DNA of 64,000 nucleotides, from assembly GCA_022844045.1 (NCBI GenBank), contig JALHMM010000022.1, forward strand, positions 1-64,000, given 5' to 3'. The DNA comes from Reyranellaceae bacterium. GTDB lineage: Bacteria > Pseudomonadota > Alphaproteobacteria > Reyranellales > Reyranellaceae. Position 1 is the first letter of the stretch; each line of letters begins with the position of its first letter. The notes beneath the pieces are model-generated. The model ran no database searches and had not been told where the DNA came from. It saw nothing but the letters and a program-made list of their open reading frames with translations. Below are positions 16,182-24,588 of the stretch, one piece after another. The translations under genes were made by a program, and so were the position numbers.

Positions 16182-17879
16182 ATGTCCATCGCGGAGAAGA
16201 CCGACGGCGTCCAGCCGTCGGTGGTGCTCGACCGTCTGCTGCCGCTGTGCGCCGAAGCCGAGGCGGTCGCCGAGTCCTTCGACATTGCCGCCAAGAACGC
16301 CGTTCGCAAGCTGATCGCGCCGTCGGGCCGCGTCGATGCCAAGCTGCTGGAGCGCGAACAGTTCGCCGCCCACGGTTACGCTTGGATCGCCACCTATGTG
16401 GCTGGCCTGCGCCAGATGCGGCGCTGGGCCGAGGCGCTTAAGGCGCAAGGCGCCTTCGGCGAGCTCGAGCAGTTGATCCTGCAATCGGCCTACGGCGAAT
16501 ACCTCAACCAGCTCTCCGGCGGCATCGCCATCAGCCAGGTCGAGGTGGTGCGGCCCGGCGATCTCGGCATCGAGGATGCCGCGCTGCGCGCGCTCGACTC
16601 CGGCGCGGTGCGCATCCTGCGTGCCTCGGGCAACACCGCGGCGGTTCGTGCGCGCATCGCCGAGCTGCTGGCCGATGCGCTGGATACCGGCGATTTCGGC
16701 GCGCTGGGCCTCGATGACGAGGCGCTCAGCATGGTGCGCGACCAGTTCCGCCGCTTCGTCAACGACGAGGTGCTGCCTTTCGCGCACGACTGGCACATGA
16801 AGGACGAACTCATTCCGTTGCCAGTGGTGCAGAAGATGGCCGAACTCGGCGTCTTCGGCCTGACCATCCCCGAGGAGTGGGGCGGGCTGGGCATGGGCAA
16901 GCTGGCGATGTGCGTCGTCACCGAGGAGCTGTCGCGCGGCTATATCGGCGTCGGCTCTCTGGGTACGCGCTCGGAGATCGCCGGCGAGTTGATCCGCGCC
17001 GGCGGGACCGAAGCGCAGAAGCGGAAGTACCTGGCGGCGATCGCCACGGGCGCGATCCTGCCGACCGCGGTTTTCACCGAGCCGAACACCGGCTCCGACC
17101 TGGCCAGCCTGCGCACCCGCGCGGTGCGCGAAGGCGATACCTACAAGATCTATGGCAACAAGACCTGGATCACCCACGCCGCGCGCGCCGACATCATGAC
17201 CATGCTGGTGCGCACCAACCCCGACAGACCGGGCTATCAAGGCCTGTCGATGCTGCTGGCTGAGAAGCCGCGCGGAACGGACAGCGATCCGTTCCCGGCC
17301 AAGGGCATGACCGGCGGCGAGATCAAGGTGCTGGGCTATCGCGGCATGAAGGAATACGAGCTGGGCTTCGACGGCTTCGAGGTGCCGGCCGCGAATCTGC
17401 TGGGCGAAGCCGAGGGCAACGGCTTCAAGCAGCTGATGGCGACCTTCGAGGGCGCGCGCATCCAGACCGCGGCGCGCGCCGTGGGCGTGGCGCAATGCGC
17501 CATGGAGCTGGGCTTGCGCTACGCCAAGGACCGCGTCCAGTTCGCCAAACCGATCGTCAACTTCCCCAGGGTCGCCGGCAAGATCGCCTGGATGGCGGTC
17601 GAGACCATGATCGCGCGCCAACTCACGTACTTCTCGGCGCGTGAGAAGGATGGCGACCGCCGCTGCGACATCGAAGCCGGCATGGCCAAGCTGCTGGCCG
17701 CGCGCGTCGCCTGGAGCAACGCCGACAACGCGCTGCAGATCCACGGCGGCAACGGATACGCCATGGAGTACCCGATCAGCCGCGTGCTGTGCGACGCGCG
17801 CATCCTCAACATCTTCGAGGGCGCCGCCGAGATCCAGGCGCAGGTGGTGTGTCGCGGGCTGGTCGAGGGACGGAACTAG
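16182..17879 (+). CDS. mcd: (2S)-methylsuccinyl-CoA dehydrogenase
   Basis: A 565-residue FAD-dependent acyl-CoA dehydrogenase that oxidises (2S)-methylsuccinyl-CoA to mesaconyl-CoA. The acyl-CoA dehydrogenase core starts near residue 185. The extra ~180-residue N-terminal helical domain is the hallmark of Mcd compared with ordinary 380-residue enzymes. Visible blocks are 'AVFTEPNTGSDLASLRTRA', 'LQIHGGNGYAMEYPISR' and 'ILNIFEGAAEIQ'. It follows ccr by 7 bp and acts two steps after it, with ecm (elsewhere in this window) between them. Electrons would pass to ETF. Confidence 0.94.
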   Translation: MSIAEKTDGVQPSVVLDRLLPLCAEAEAVAESFDIAAKNAVRKLIAPSGRVDAKLLEREQFAAHGYAWIATYVAGLRQMRRWAEALKAQGAFGELEQLILQSAYGEYLNQLSGGIAISQVEVVRPGDLGIEDAALRALDSGAVRILRASGNTAAVRARIAELLADALDTGDFGALGLDDEALSMVRDQFRRFVNDEVLPFAHDWHMKDELIPLPVVQKMAELGVFGLTIPEEWGGLGMGKLAMCVVTEELSRGYIGVGSLGTRSEIAGELIRAGGTEAQKRKYLAAIATGAILPTAVFTEPNTGSDLASLRTRAVREGDTYKIYGNKTWITHAARADIMTMLVRTNPDRPGYQGLSMLLAEKPRGTDSDPFPAKGMTGGEIKVLGYRGMKEYELGFDGFEVPAANLLGEAEGNGFKQLMATFEGARIQTAARAVGVAQCAMELGLRYAKDRVQFAKPIVNFPRVAGKIAWMAVETMIARQLTYFSAREKDGDRRCDIEAGMAKLLAARVAWSNADNALQIHGGNGYAMEYPISRVLCDARILNIFEGAAEIQAQVVCRGLVEGRN

Positions 17880-17914
17880 AGCATCGGCCAGAAGACCGGC
17901 GCACGCCCGCTCGA

Positions 17915-18514
17915 TCAGGCGCGCGTCCCCGCGATCACGCTCGTTGTCGCGGCGGCCCTTTCAGCGATCGCCGATAGCTGCCGCCGCGACGCGCCGGCGC
18001 GGGCGCGGATTGCGATCGAGTACATCGCCGCGCTGAGCACATCGGCCGCCAAAGCCACGCTTCCGTCGGCGAGATCGCCGCCGAAGCGCCTCTTGATGGC
18101 CGCGTTGATCAATCGATCAACGTCCGACAAGAATGTCGCCAAGACCGTCCTGACCGCCGCATTGGAGCCTGCCACCGTCGTCGCTGTCGTGGCGATCAGG
18201 CAGCCGAGATGGTTGCCCTTGGCCGGTGCGTATACCTCGATGGCCCCGAGCAGCAGCTGGCGCCCCGCTTGTTCCAGGGTGTCGCCGGCGTTGAGGGCCG
18301 CCTCCATGGCCGACTTGGCCATCGCCGCGTAGCCACCGAGAACCCTCGCGTAAAGCGCCTCCTTGTCGCCGAAGGCCGCGTAGAGGCTCGGCTTATTGAC
18401 GCCCATCGCGCCGGTCAGGTCCTCCAGAGTGGCGCTATCGAAGCCGCGAGCCAGGAAGACCTGGGTCGCCGCGGCGAGCGCCTCGTCGATGTCGAAGGAT
18501 CGGGGTCGTGCCAT
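17915..18514 (-). CDS. TetR/AcrR family transcriptional regulator
   Basis: A 199-residue regulator with its helix-turn-helix at about residues 8-52 ('TLEDLTGAMGVNKPSLYAAF'), followed by the helical effector domain. It is convergent with mcd (35 bp between the stops) and divergent to a glutathione S-transferase gene with a 103-bp gap, so the GST is the likely target. This layout (a TetR with 'GVNKPSLYAAFGDKEALY' beside an oxidoreductase or GST) is common for electrophile-sensing regulators; the inducer is unknown. Confidence 0.9.
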   Translation of the reverse strand: MARPRSFDIDEALAAATQVFLARGFDSATLEDLTGAMGVNKPSLYAAFGDKEALYARVLGGYAAMAKSAMEAALNAGDTLEQAGRQLLLGAIEVYAPAKGNHLGCLIATTATTVAGSNAAVRTVLATFLSDVDRLINAAIKRRFGGDLADGSVALAADVLSAAMYSIAIRARAGASRRQLSAIAERAAATTSVIAGTRA

Positions 18515-18529
18515 TGCGGGGCCTCATTG

Positions 18530-18591
18530 TGTACCGAACAGGATATAATCCTTGACGCTATTTGGATAGTTCTGTACTGAAAAGAACAGAA
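18530..18591. promoter_or_regulatory. Divergent control region with candidate TetR operator
   Basis: The AT-richer gap between the TetR and GST genes contains TTCTGT (18570-18575) and ACAGAA (18586-18591) as a perfect inverted repeat with a 10-bp centre. A related half site, CCGAACAGG, lies at 18534-18542. TTGACG at 18552-18557 may be the -35 of the GST promoter. Binding is inferred from symmetry and position. Confidence 0.35.
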
Positions 18592-18617
18592 TAAAGGCCG
18601 ATCGCGGAGGCGCCGTC

Positions 18618-19235
18618 ATGGAACTCTTCTACTCGCCGCTTGCCTGCTCGTTGGCGTCGCATATCGTCTGCCGTGAAGCCGATATTCCCGTAACCCTCAG
18701 GCGCGTGACCTTGTCGACCAAGGAGATCGAGGGCGGCGGCAGCCTGTTCGACATCAGCCCCAAGGGCGCGGTTCCCACGTTGCGCCGCGACGATGGGAGC
18801 GTGCTGACCGAAGGCCCAAGCGTCCTGCAGTATCTCGGCGATCTGAGGCCAGCGAGCGGGCTGTGCCCGGCGTTCGGGACCGAGGAGCGTTACCGTGTCA
18901 TCGAATGGCTGAACTTCGTGAGCACGGAGATGCACAAGCGGGTCTTCTACATGATGTTCACGCCCGAGAGCGACGACGCGGCCAAGGCCGCGGCCAGAGC
19001 CGCGGCGCCCAAGAAGCTGGACGTTGTGGCCAAGGGTCTACAGGGCGATGGCTATCTGGTGGGCGGTGGCTTCACGGTGGCCGACGCGTATCTGTTCTGG
19101 TGGTTGACGCTGGCCGCGCGCGTAGGAATCGACACGTCCGGTTGCGCCGTGATCGAAGCATACAAGTCCCGATGTGCCGCGCGTCCGGGCGTTCAGGCCG
19201 CACTCGGCTATGAGGTCGCACAAACAGCCCGCTAA
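18618..19235 (+). CDS. Glutathione S-transferase (beta-class-like)
   Basis: A 205-residue enzyme with an N-terminal thioredoxin-fold domain (residues 1-80) and a C-terminal all-helical domain. 'YSPLACSLASHIV' places a Cys at residue 10, the catalytic position of bacterial beta-class GSTs. 'SPKGAVPTL' holds the cis-Pro and 'EGPSVLQYL' the gamma-Glu-binding Ser. It conjugates glutathione to electrophiles or has thiol-transferase activity. It is divergent to a TetR gene, probably its repressor. Confidence 0.92.
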   Translation: MELFYSPLACSLASHIVCREADIPVTLRRVTLSTKEIEGGGSLFDISPKGAVPTLRRDDGSVLTEGPSVLQYLGDLRPASGLCPAFGTEERYRVIEWLNFVSTEMHKRVFYMMFTPESDDAAKAAARAAAPKKLDVVAKGLQGDGYLVGGGFTVADAYLFWWLTLAARVGIDTSGCAVIEAYKSRCAARPGVQAALGYEVAQTAR

Positions 19236-19243
19236 GGCACCGG

Positions 19244-20632
19244 CTACGCCGGCAGGTCGTACTTTTGTACGCCGCCTACCGGCGCGAGCTGGAAGGCGAT
19301 CGTGACTTCGCCGGTCGCGGAATGGGCCACTATGCGTCCTGTCGTGCGCGACACGGCTTCGACGCGCGCGAGCTTTAACGCACCGTGACGCGCAAGCAGT
19401 GCCGCCGCTGCACTCTGCCGTTTGGCGAGGGAGTCGTCAGGCCCGACGTTATCGGCGAAGACTGACGCTGCGTGCTTGTCGTCCCAAGTGGCGAGCAGAC
19501 CGAAGAGCGCCGTACCAGCTTCGACGAGCGCTGATGTCGCCGGCGGCTGGGGGCGGCGGACGAGACCGGCCGTCGCCAGCGCCGCGAGCGCGCGGCGGGT
19601 GGCGAAGCGCATCGGCGCGTAGGTCGAGTTGCCCAGCGCGATCAGGCCGATGCGCGTGTTCTTCACCCAGCGCATGTTGGAGCCGTAGCCCGGCAGGCCG
19701 CCGGAATGCTCGACGACCTCGCCGAGGTCGCGGTCTTGGCCGATCTGCAGGCCCAGGCCATAGCCGCCGGTGAAATGCCAGACCGTGCCGTCGGCCGAGC
19801 GCGAGTCGAACGGCTCGACGGCCGTCTCGACGCGCTGCATCTCGCGGCGCGAGGCGCGGCTGAGCGGCGCGGTATCGGCCCCGTCACGCGGCGGCCAGGC
19901 ATCGGCGAGGAAGTCGACCCATTGCGCGAGGTCGGCGACGGTCGACCACAGCCCGCCCATCGGCGCCAAGCAGCCGTCGAGCGGCGTTGGCTCGGGTGTT
20001 CCGTCATCGGCGCGCAGGCCGACGATGATATCGGCGCCCGAGGGCGCGTCCTTTGCCTCCCAGACGGTGCGCGTCATACCGAGCGGTTTCAGCAGGCGTT
20101 CGGTGATGAGCGCCTGCGGCCGTATACCCGAGGCGCGATGCATGACCCGGCCGATCAGGGCGTAGCCGAAATTGGAGTATTCGAAGGCCGTGCCCGGGGC
20201 GCAGGCGAAAAGCGGGCCGGCGCGCACGGCGGCGTCGAGCTCGGCGTCGCTGATATCGAGATGGCGGTCGCCCCAGGGATCGTCGGTCGCCAGTCCGCCT
20301 TGCATCGATAGCAGGTGTCGCGTGGTGATCGCCGGCGAGTCAGTGGTCGGCCCCTTGAGGTCGGCGAACTCGGGGGCATAGCGCGCGATCGGCGCGTCGA
20401 GGTCGAGCTTGCCCTCGTCGCGCAGCATCAGCGCGGCCGCCGCGGTGAAGCTCTTGGTCATCGAGGCGATGCGAAAAAGCGAGTCGGCGCCGGCATCGAA
20501 GCCGCTGAAAGCGGCCAGCGCGCCGTCGATCACGACGCCGGCGGCCATCGCCGGCACGCGGTCGAGGTCGCGGTGCTGCGCGAACGCGGCCTGGGCGATA
20601 CGCTGGATGTGGGCCTTGCTGTCTTCGTTCAC
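19244..20632 (-). CDS. Serine hydrolase, beta-lactamase class C family
   Basis: A 462-residue penicillin-binding-protein-like hydrolase (esterase, D-peptidase or similar). The catalytic SxxK is 'SMTK' at residues 57-60, the YxN motif is in 'FEYSNFGYALIGRVM', and the third motif is 'VEHSGGLPGYGSN'. No signal peptide is seen, so it is probably cytoplasmic. The start codon is GTG at 20632; no in-frame ATG lies upstream. It is divergent to recQ with a 52-bp gap, and convergent with the GST gene. The substrate is not predictable. Confidence 0.9.
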   Translation of the reverse strand: MNEDSKAHIQRIAQAAFAQHRDLDRVPAMAAGVVIDGALAAFSGFDAGADSLFRIASMTKSFTAAAALMLRDEGKLDLDAPIARYAPEFADLKGPTTDSPAITTRHLLSMQGGLATDDPWGDRHLDISDAELDAAVRAGPLFACAPGTAFEYSNFGYALIGRVMHRASGIRPQALITERLLKPLGMTRTVWEAKDAPSGADIIVGLRADDGTPEPTPLDGCLAPMGGLWSTVADLAQWVDFLADAWPPRDGADTAPLSRASRREMQRVETAVEPFDSRSADGTVWHFTGGYGLGLQIGQDRDLGEVVEHSGGLPGYGSNMRWVKNTRIGLIALGNSTYAPMRFATRRALAALATAGLVRRPQPPATSALVEAGTALFGLLATWDDKHAASVFADNVGPDDSLAKRQSAAAALLARHGALKLARVEAVSRTTGRIVAHSATGEVTIAFQLAPVGGVQKYDLPA

Positions 20633-20684
20633 GGTGCCACCTTGGATAGCTTCGCCAGCCTAGCCCGCATGCTAGGATCAGGCC

Positions 20685-22526
20685 ATGTCGTCGAATGACT
20701 TAGCCGCCGCCGAGGAGAAGCTGCACCGCGTCTTCGGCTTCGCCGATTTCCGGCCCGGGCAGCGCGAGATTCTGGAGGCCGTCGTCGCCGGCCAGGACGT
20801 GCTGGCGGTGATGCCGACCGGCGCGGGCAAGTCGCTGTGCTATCAGCTGCCGGCGCTGGTGCGCGACGGCGTCACCGTCGTGGTCTCGCCACTGATCGCC
20901 CTGATGCGCGATCAGGTCGAAGCGTTGCGAGAGCTGGGTATCGGCGCGGCGGCGTTGAACTCGGCCAATGGCGCGGCTGGCAACGCGCGCACCTTCGAGA
21001 TGCTGCGCGAGCAGCGCCTTTCGCTTCTGTACTGCGCGCCCGAACGGCTGGCGCTGGCCGATACGCGTAGCGCGCTGGCGGCGGCCGGGGTCGGCCTGCT
21101 GGCGGTCGACGAGGCGCATTGCGTCGCCAAATGGGGCCACGATTTCCGCGCCGAGTACCTCACCCTGGGTGAAGCGCGCGCCGCCCTGGGCGAGCCACAG
21201 ACCGTGGCCTTCACCGCCACCGCCGACGCCGCGACCCGGCAAGAGATCGTTGCCAGCCTGTTCAAGCGCGAGCCCAAAGTCTTTGTCCACGGCTTCGACC
21301 GCCCCAACCTGCGCCTGGCGATGGCGGCGAAGGAGAATACCGGGCGGCAGATCCTGTCGTTCGTGCGCGGCCATCGTGGCGAGAGCGGCATCATCTACCG
21401 CGCCTCGCGCAAGAAGACCGAGGACACGGCGGCGATGCTGAACGAGGCGGGCTTTCGCGCCGTGCCCTATCACGCCGGCATGGAGCCCGCCGAGCGCACG
21501 CGCAATCAGGATCTCTTCCAGCGCGAGGATGGCGTGATCGTCACTGCCACCATCGCCTTCGGGATGGGCATCGACAAGCCCGACGTGCGTTTCGTCTGCC
21601 ATGGCGATCTGCCCAAGGATATCGAGAGCTACTACCAGGAGATCGGCCGCGCCGGCCGCGATGGCCTGCCGGCCGACACGCTGACGCTTTACGGCCTCGA
21701 CGACATCCGCGTGCGCCGCCTGCAGATCGACGAGAGCGAGGCGGCCGAGGAGCAGAAGCGTGCCCAGCGTCAGCGGCTCAACGCGCTGGTCACGTTGTGC
21801 GAAGCGCCGCGCTGCCGGCGCCAGACGCTGCTGGCCTATTTTGGCGAAAGCGTCGAGCCCTGCGGCAATTGCGATCTCTGTCTCGAGGGCGTCGCCGTGA
21901 TCGACGGCACGATCGAGGCGCAGAAAGCCTTGTCGGCGATGATCCGCACCGGTGAGCGTTTCGGCACCGAGCATCTGGTGTCGCTGCTGATCGGCGAGAG
22001 CACCGAGTCGATCCAGCGCTTCAACCACGACAGGCTGCCGACCTTCGGCGTCGGCAAGGAGCGCGACAAGCGCGAATGGCGCGCCGTGCTACGGCAGATC
22101 AATGCGCTGGGCCTGGCGACCATGGATATCGCCGAGTATGGAAGATGGAGTGTGGCCGAGCGCGGCTGGGCGGTGCTGCGCGGCAAGGAGCGGGTGGAGA
22201 TGCGAGACGTGCGTGTCACCCCTCGCCAGACGAAGAAGGAAGCCGCCGTCCGCAAGGCACGCGTGGCGGCGGGTGCGGAGGTCATGGCCGACGGCGACGA
22301 GGCGTTGCTGGCCGCGCTCAAGGCGCTACGCATGCGCATCGCGCGCGCCATGGGCATGGCCGCCTACATGGTGTTCCCCGATCGCACGCTGCTCGACTTC
22401 GCGCGCCTGAAACCGTCGACGCCCGAGGCGATGCGCGCCTGTCACGGCGTCGGCGAGGCCAAGCTGGCGCGCCATGGCGCGGCCTTCCTGGAGGCGATCC
22501 GCAATCACCAGGCCGGCGCCGCATGA
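20685..22526 (+). CDS. recQ: ATP-dependent DNA helicase RecQ
   Basis: A 613-residue 3'-5' DNA helicase for recombination and replication-fork repair. The layout is complete: Walker A 'PTGAGKS' near residue 44, DEAH box in 'LLAVDEAHCVAKWGHDFR' near residue 142, motif VI 'QEIGRAGRDGLPADT', a zinc-binding region with 'CGNCDLC' near residues 391-397, the winged helix, and a C-terminal HRDC domain ('DRTLLDFARLKPSTPEAM'). Length is standard. Its stop overlaps the start of a GNAT gene (ATGA), beginning a coupled run of small genes. Confidence 0.96.
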   Translation: MSSNDLAAAEEKLHRVFGFADFRPGQREILEAVVAGQDVLAVMPTGAGKSLCYQLPALVRDGVTVVVSPLIALMRDQVEALRELGIGAAALNSANGAAGNARTFEMLREQRLSLLYCAPERLALADTRSALAAAGVGLLAVDEAHCVAKWGHDFRAEYLTLGEARAALGEPQTVAFTATADAATRQEIVASLFKREPKVFVHGFDRPNLRLAMAAKENTGRQILSFVRGHRGESGIIYRASRKKTEDTAAMLNEAGFRAVPYHAGMEPAERTRNQDLFQREDGVIVTATIAFGMGIDKPDVRFVCHGDLPKDIESYYQEIGRAGRDGLPADTLTLYGLDDIRVRRLQIDESEAAEEQKRAQRQRLNALVTLCEAPRCRRQTLLAYFGESVEPCGNCDLCLEGVAVIDGTIEAQKALSAMIRTGERFGTEHLVSLLIGESTESIQRFNHDRLPTFGVGKERDKREWRAVLRQINALGLATMDIAEYGRWSVAERGWAVLRGKERVEMRDVRVTPRQTKKEAAVRKARVAAGAEVMADGDEALLAALKALRMRIARAMGMAAYMVFPDRTLLDFARLKPSTPEAMRACHGVGEAKLARHGAAFLEAIRNHQAGAA

Positions 22527-23089
22527 GCGCCGCCACACCACGGCGCAAGCCATTTCCGGTGCTGGACACAGACCGGTTGCGGCTTCGCCGCTTCGCCGCG
22601 CGCGATGTTGATGCCATGCACGGCGCCTTCGGCAACGCCACGGCGATGTGGTATTGGAATTCGCCGCGCTTCAAGACGCGGGCCGAGACGGCGCGCCTGG
22701 TGCGCGTCCTTGCCAAAGCGGATGGCCCGCAATGGTGGCTGGCCTGGGCGATCGCGCGTCGGCGCGACGACCGCTGCGTTGGCATGATCAACTATCATCA
22801 TCGCGAGGCCGGCAACGGCCGACTGGAACTCGGCTGGATCCTAGCGCCACGCCACCAGGGCAAGGGCTATGCGCGTGAGGCTGCGGCTGCCGTGATCCGT
22901 TACTGCTTCAACCAGCTCGACACGCACCGTATCGAGGCGATGATCGTGCCGGAGAACACCGTGTCGATTCGGCTGGCGGAGTCGCTGGGCTTCCGTTTCG
23001 AGGGCGGCCCGATCCGCGACCGCTGGCGCGCCGACGGCAAGTATCACAGCGTGCTGATGTACGGCCTGCTGGCGGGTGAGGAAAGATGA
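22523..23089 (+). CDS. GNAT family N-acetyltransferase (RimJ/RimL-like)
   Basis: A 188-residue acetyltransferase. The substrate-facing N-terminus 'LDTDRLRLRRFAARDVDAM' and the acetyl-CoA-binding 'LAPRHQGKGYAREAAAAV' (Q/R-x-x-G-x-G/A) are clear, and 'ENTVSIRLAESLGFRFEGG' is the RimJ-type C-terminal block. It may acetylate a protein N-terminus or an amine; the substrate is unknown. The ATG overlaps the recQ stop, and the gene's own stop overlaps the start of the next gene, again as ATGA, so all three are probably translated from one transcript. Confidence 0.92.
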   Translation: MSAATPRRKPFPVLDTDRLRLRRFAARDVDAMHGAFGNATAMWYWNSPRFKTRAETARLVRVLAKADGPQWWLAWAIARRRDDRCVGMINYHHREAGNGRLELGWILAPRHQGKGYAREAAAAVIRYCFNQLDTHRIEAMIVPENTVSIRLAESLGFRFEGGPIRDRWRADGKYHSVLMYGLLAGEER

Positions 23090-23565
23090 GCGAGACCCGG
23101 ACTGTGGAAGACGGACCGAAGGGATTCGGCGGCTGGCTGATCCTGCCAATCATCGGTCTCGTGATCTCGCCCTTCACCATGGGTTTCTCGTTCTTCTCGG
23201 ACTTGCTGCCGGTGCTCACGTCGGACCTCTGGGGCAAGATCACCGACAAGAGCCTGCCGGGCCACCAGCCGATGCTGGCGCCACTGATCATCTACGAGGT
23301 GGTCGTCAATGTGGCGATGGTCGCCTACACGCTGGTGGTGATGGTCTTCTTCTTCCGGAAGTCGCGCCGCGCGCCCAGGCTCTACATCATCTGGCTGATT
23401 CTGCTCGCGGCGGCGCAGATCGTCGATTCGATTCTGGCGTCCAGCGCCGGAGTATCGATCGATCGTCAGGGGGTACGCGACCTGATCCGCTCGGTGGCCG
23501 CCGCGGCGATCTGGGTTCCCTATTTCGTCGTCTCGAAGCGGGTCAAGAACACCTTCGTGGAGTAG
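23086..23565 (+). CDS. DUF2569 family membrane protein
   Basis: A 159-residue inner-membrane protein with about four hydrophobic segments (near residues 15-38, 65-90, 98-118 and 132-150). 'GFGGWLILPIIGLVISPF' is the DUF2569 signature. Function is unknown. It is translationally coupled to the preceding acetyltransferase through a 4-bp overlap and lies 7 bp before a HAD phosphatase gene. Confidence 0.85.
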   Translation: MSETRTVEDGPKGFGGWLILPIIGLVISPFTMGFSFFSDLLPVLTSDLWGKITDKSLPGHQPMLAPLIIYEVVVNVAMVAYTLVVMVFFFRKSRRAPRLYIIWLILLAAAQIVDSILASSAGVSIDRQGVRDLIRSVAAAAIWVPYFVVSKRVKNTFVE

Positions 23566-23572
23566 CCGATAC

Positions 23573-24226
23573 GTGCTGGTGATCTTCGATTGCGACGGCG
23601 TGCTGGTCGATACCGAGCCGTTGTCAAACCGATGCTTCTCCGAGGCGCTCAACAACGAAGGCCTCGCCTGGGACGTGGCGGAGACCATGCGCCGCCTGAT
23701 GGGCCGCTCGATGAAGAACTGCATCGAGATCGTCGAGGCCGAGCTTGGGCGACCGGTCCCGGCGGATTTCGTCGATCGCCTGCAGGAACGGACATTCGCC
23801 CGGTTTCGTGAGGAGGGCGTGCACGCCGTATCGGGCGTCGCGGCGGCCCTCGATACGCTGGAGCGCGGCGGCCGACGTACCTGTGTCGCCTCGTCGGGCG
23901 ATCACGGCAAGATGCGCATCACCCTGGGCGGCGCCGGTCTCTGGGATCGCTTTGACGGCCGCATCTTCAGCTCGACCCAGGTGGCGCGCGGCAAACCGGC
24001 GCCTGACCTGTTTCTGTTTGCCGCCGAGCGCATGGGCGTGTCGCCGGCCGACAGCGTCGTGATCGAAGACTCACCCGCCGGCGCGCAGGCGGCGCGTGCC
24101 GCCGGCATGCGCGCCTACGGCTATGTCGGCGCGGCGCACACCGATCGCGCCGGGCTGGTCGATGCCGGCGCATCGGTGTTCGAGGACATGCGCATGCTGC
24201 CGGCGTTGCTTGGCGTGCCGGCCTGA
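23573..24226 (+). CDS. HAD-superfamily phosphatase (beta-phosphoglucomutase-like)
   Basis: A 217-residue HAD hydrolase. Motif I is 'DCDGVLVDTE' with both catalytic Asp residues near positions 6 and 8; motif II is Ser in 'VASSGDHGKM'; the Lys of motif III is in 'ARGKPAPDLFLFAAE'; motif IV is 'VIEDSPAGAQAA'. A helical cap at about residues 15-80 makes it subclass I, as in phosphoglycolate or sugar-phosphate phosphatases. The start is GTG at 23573. It is last in the recQ run and convergent with a cupin gene, 3 bp between the stops. Confidence 0.92.
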   Translation: MLVIFDCDGVLVDTEPLSNRCFSEALNNEGLAWDVAETMRRLMGRSMKNCIEIVEAELGRPVPADFVDRLQERTFARFREEGVHAVSGVAAALDTLERGGRRTCVASSGDHGKMRITLGGAGLWDRFDGRIFSSTQVARGKPAPDLFLFAAERMGVSPADSVVIEDSPAGAQAARAAGMRAYGYVGAAHTDRAGLVDAGASVFEDMRMLPALLGVPA

Positions 24227-24229
24227 GAC

Positions 24230-24514
24230 TCAGGCGGCCTTGGTCTCGCGCGTGCGGCGGCCGACGAGATAGGTAGCGCCCTCAGGCCCGTAGTTCTCGC
24301 TGTGCTCGCGGCCGGCGTCGAGCTGGAAAGTGTCGCCGACCTTGCAGGTGGTGCTGCCGCCCTCCCAAGTCACGGTCATCTCGCCCGCGAGCACCATGGC
24401 ATGGGCGTCGAAGGGGTGCGTATGAACCGGCGTCAGGCCGGGCTTGCCGGTGCGCGTCATGATCTCCTGATAGCCGTCGCGGCGCAGTTCGGCTTCGAAG
24501 GCGCTGGTATCCAT
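24230..24514 (-). CDS. Small cupin-domain protein
   Basis: A 94-residue single-domain cupin. Motif 1 is 'VHTHPFDAHAMVLAGEMTV', where two His and a later residue usually bind metal, and motif 2 is 'GDTFQLDAGREHSENYG'. It probably binds a metal and a small ligand; dioxygenase, isomerase or sensor roles are all possible. Convergent with the HAD gene and divergent to hisZ (74 bp between the starts). Confidence 0.87.
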   Translation of the reverse strand: MDTSAFEAELRRDGYQEIMTRTGKPGLTPVHTHPFDAHAMVLAGEMTVTWEGGSTTCKVGDTFQLDAGREHSENYGPEGATYLVGRRTRETKAA

Positions 24515-24588
24515 GATGGGCTCCGCAAACAGGGCTGGCGTCGCAATTCTACGCCAGCTACATCCTCGACGCCAACGAGGACCAAGAC

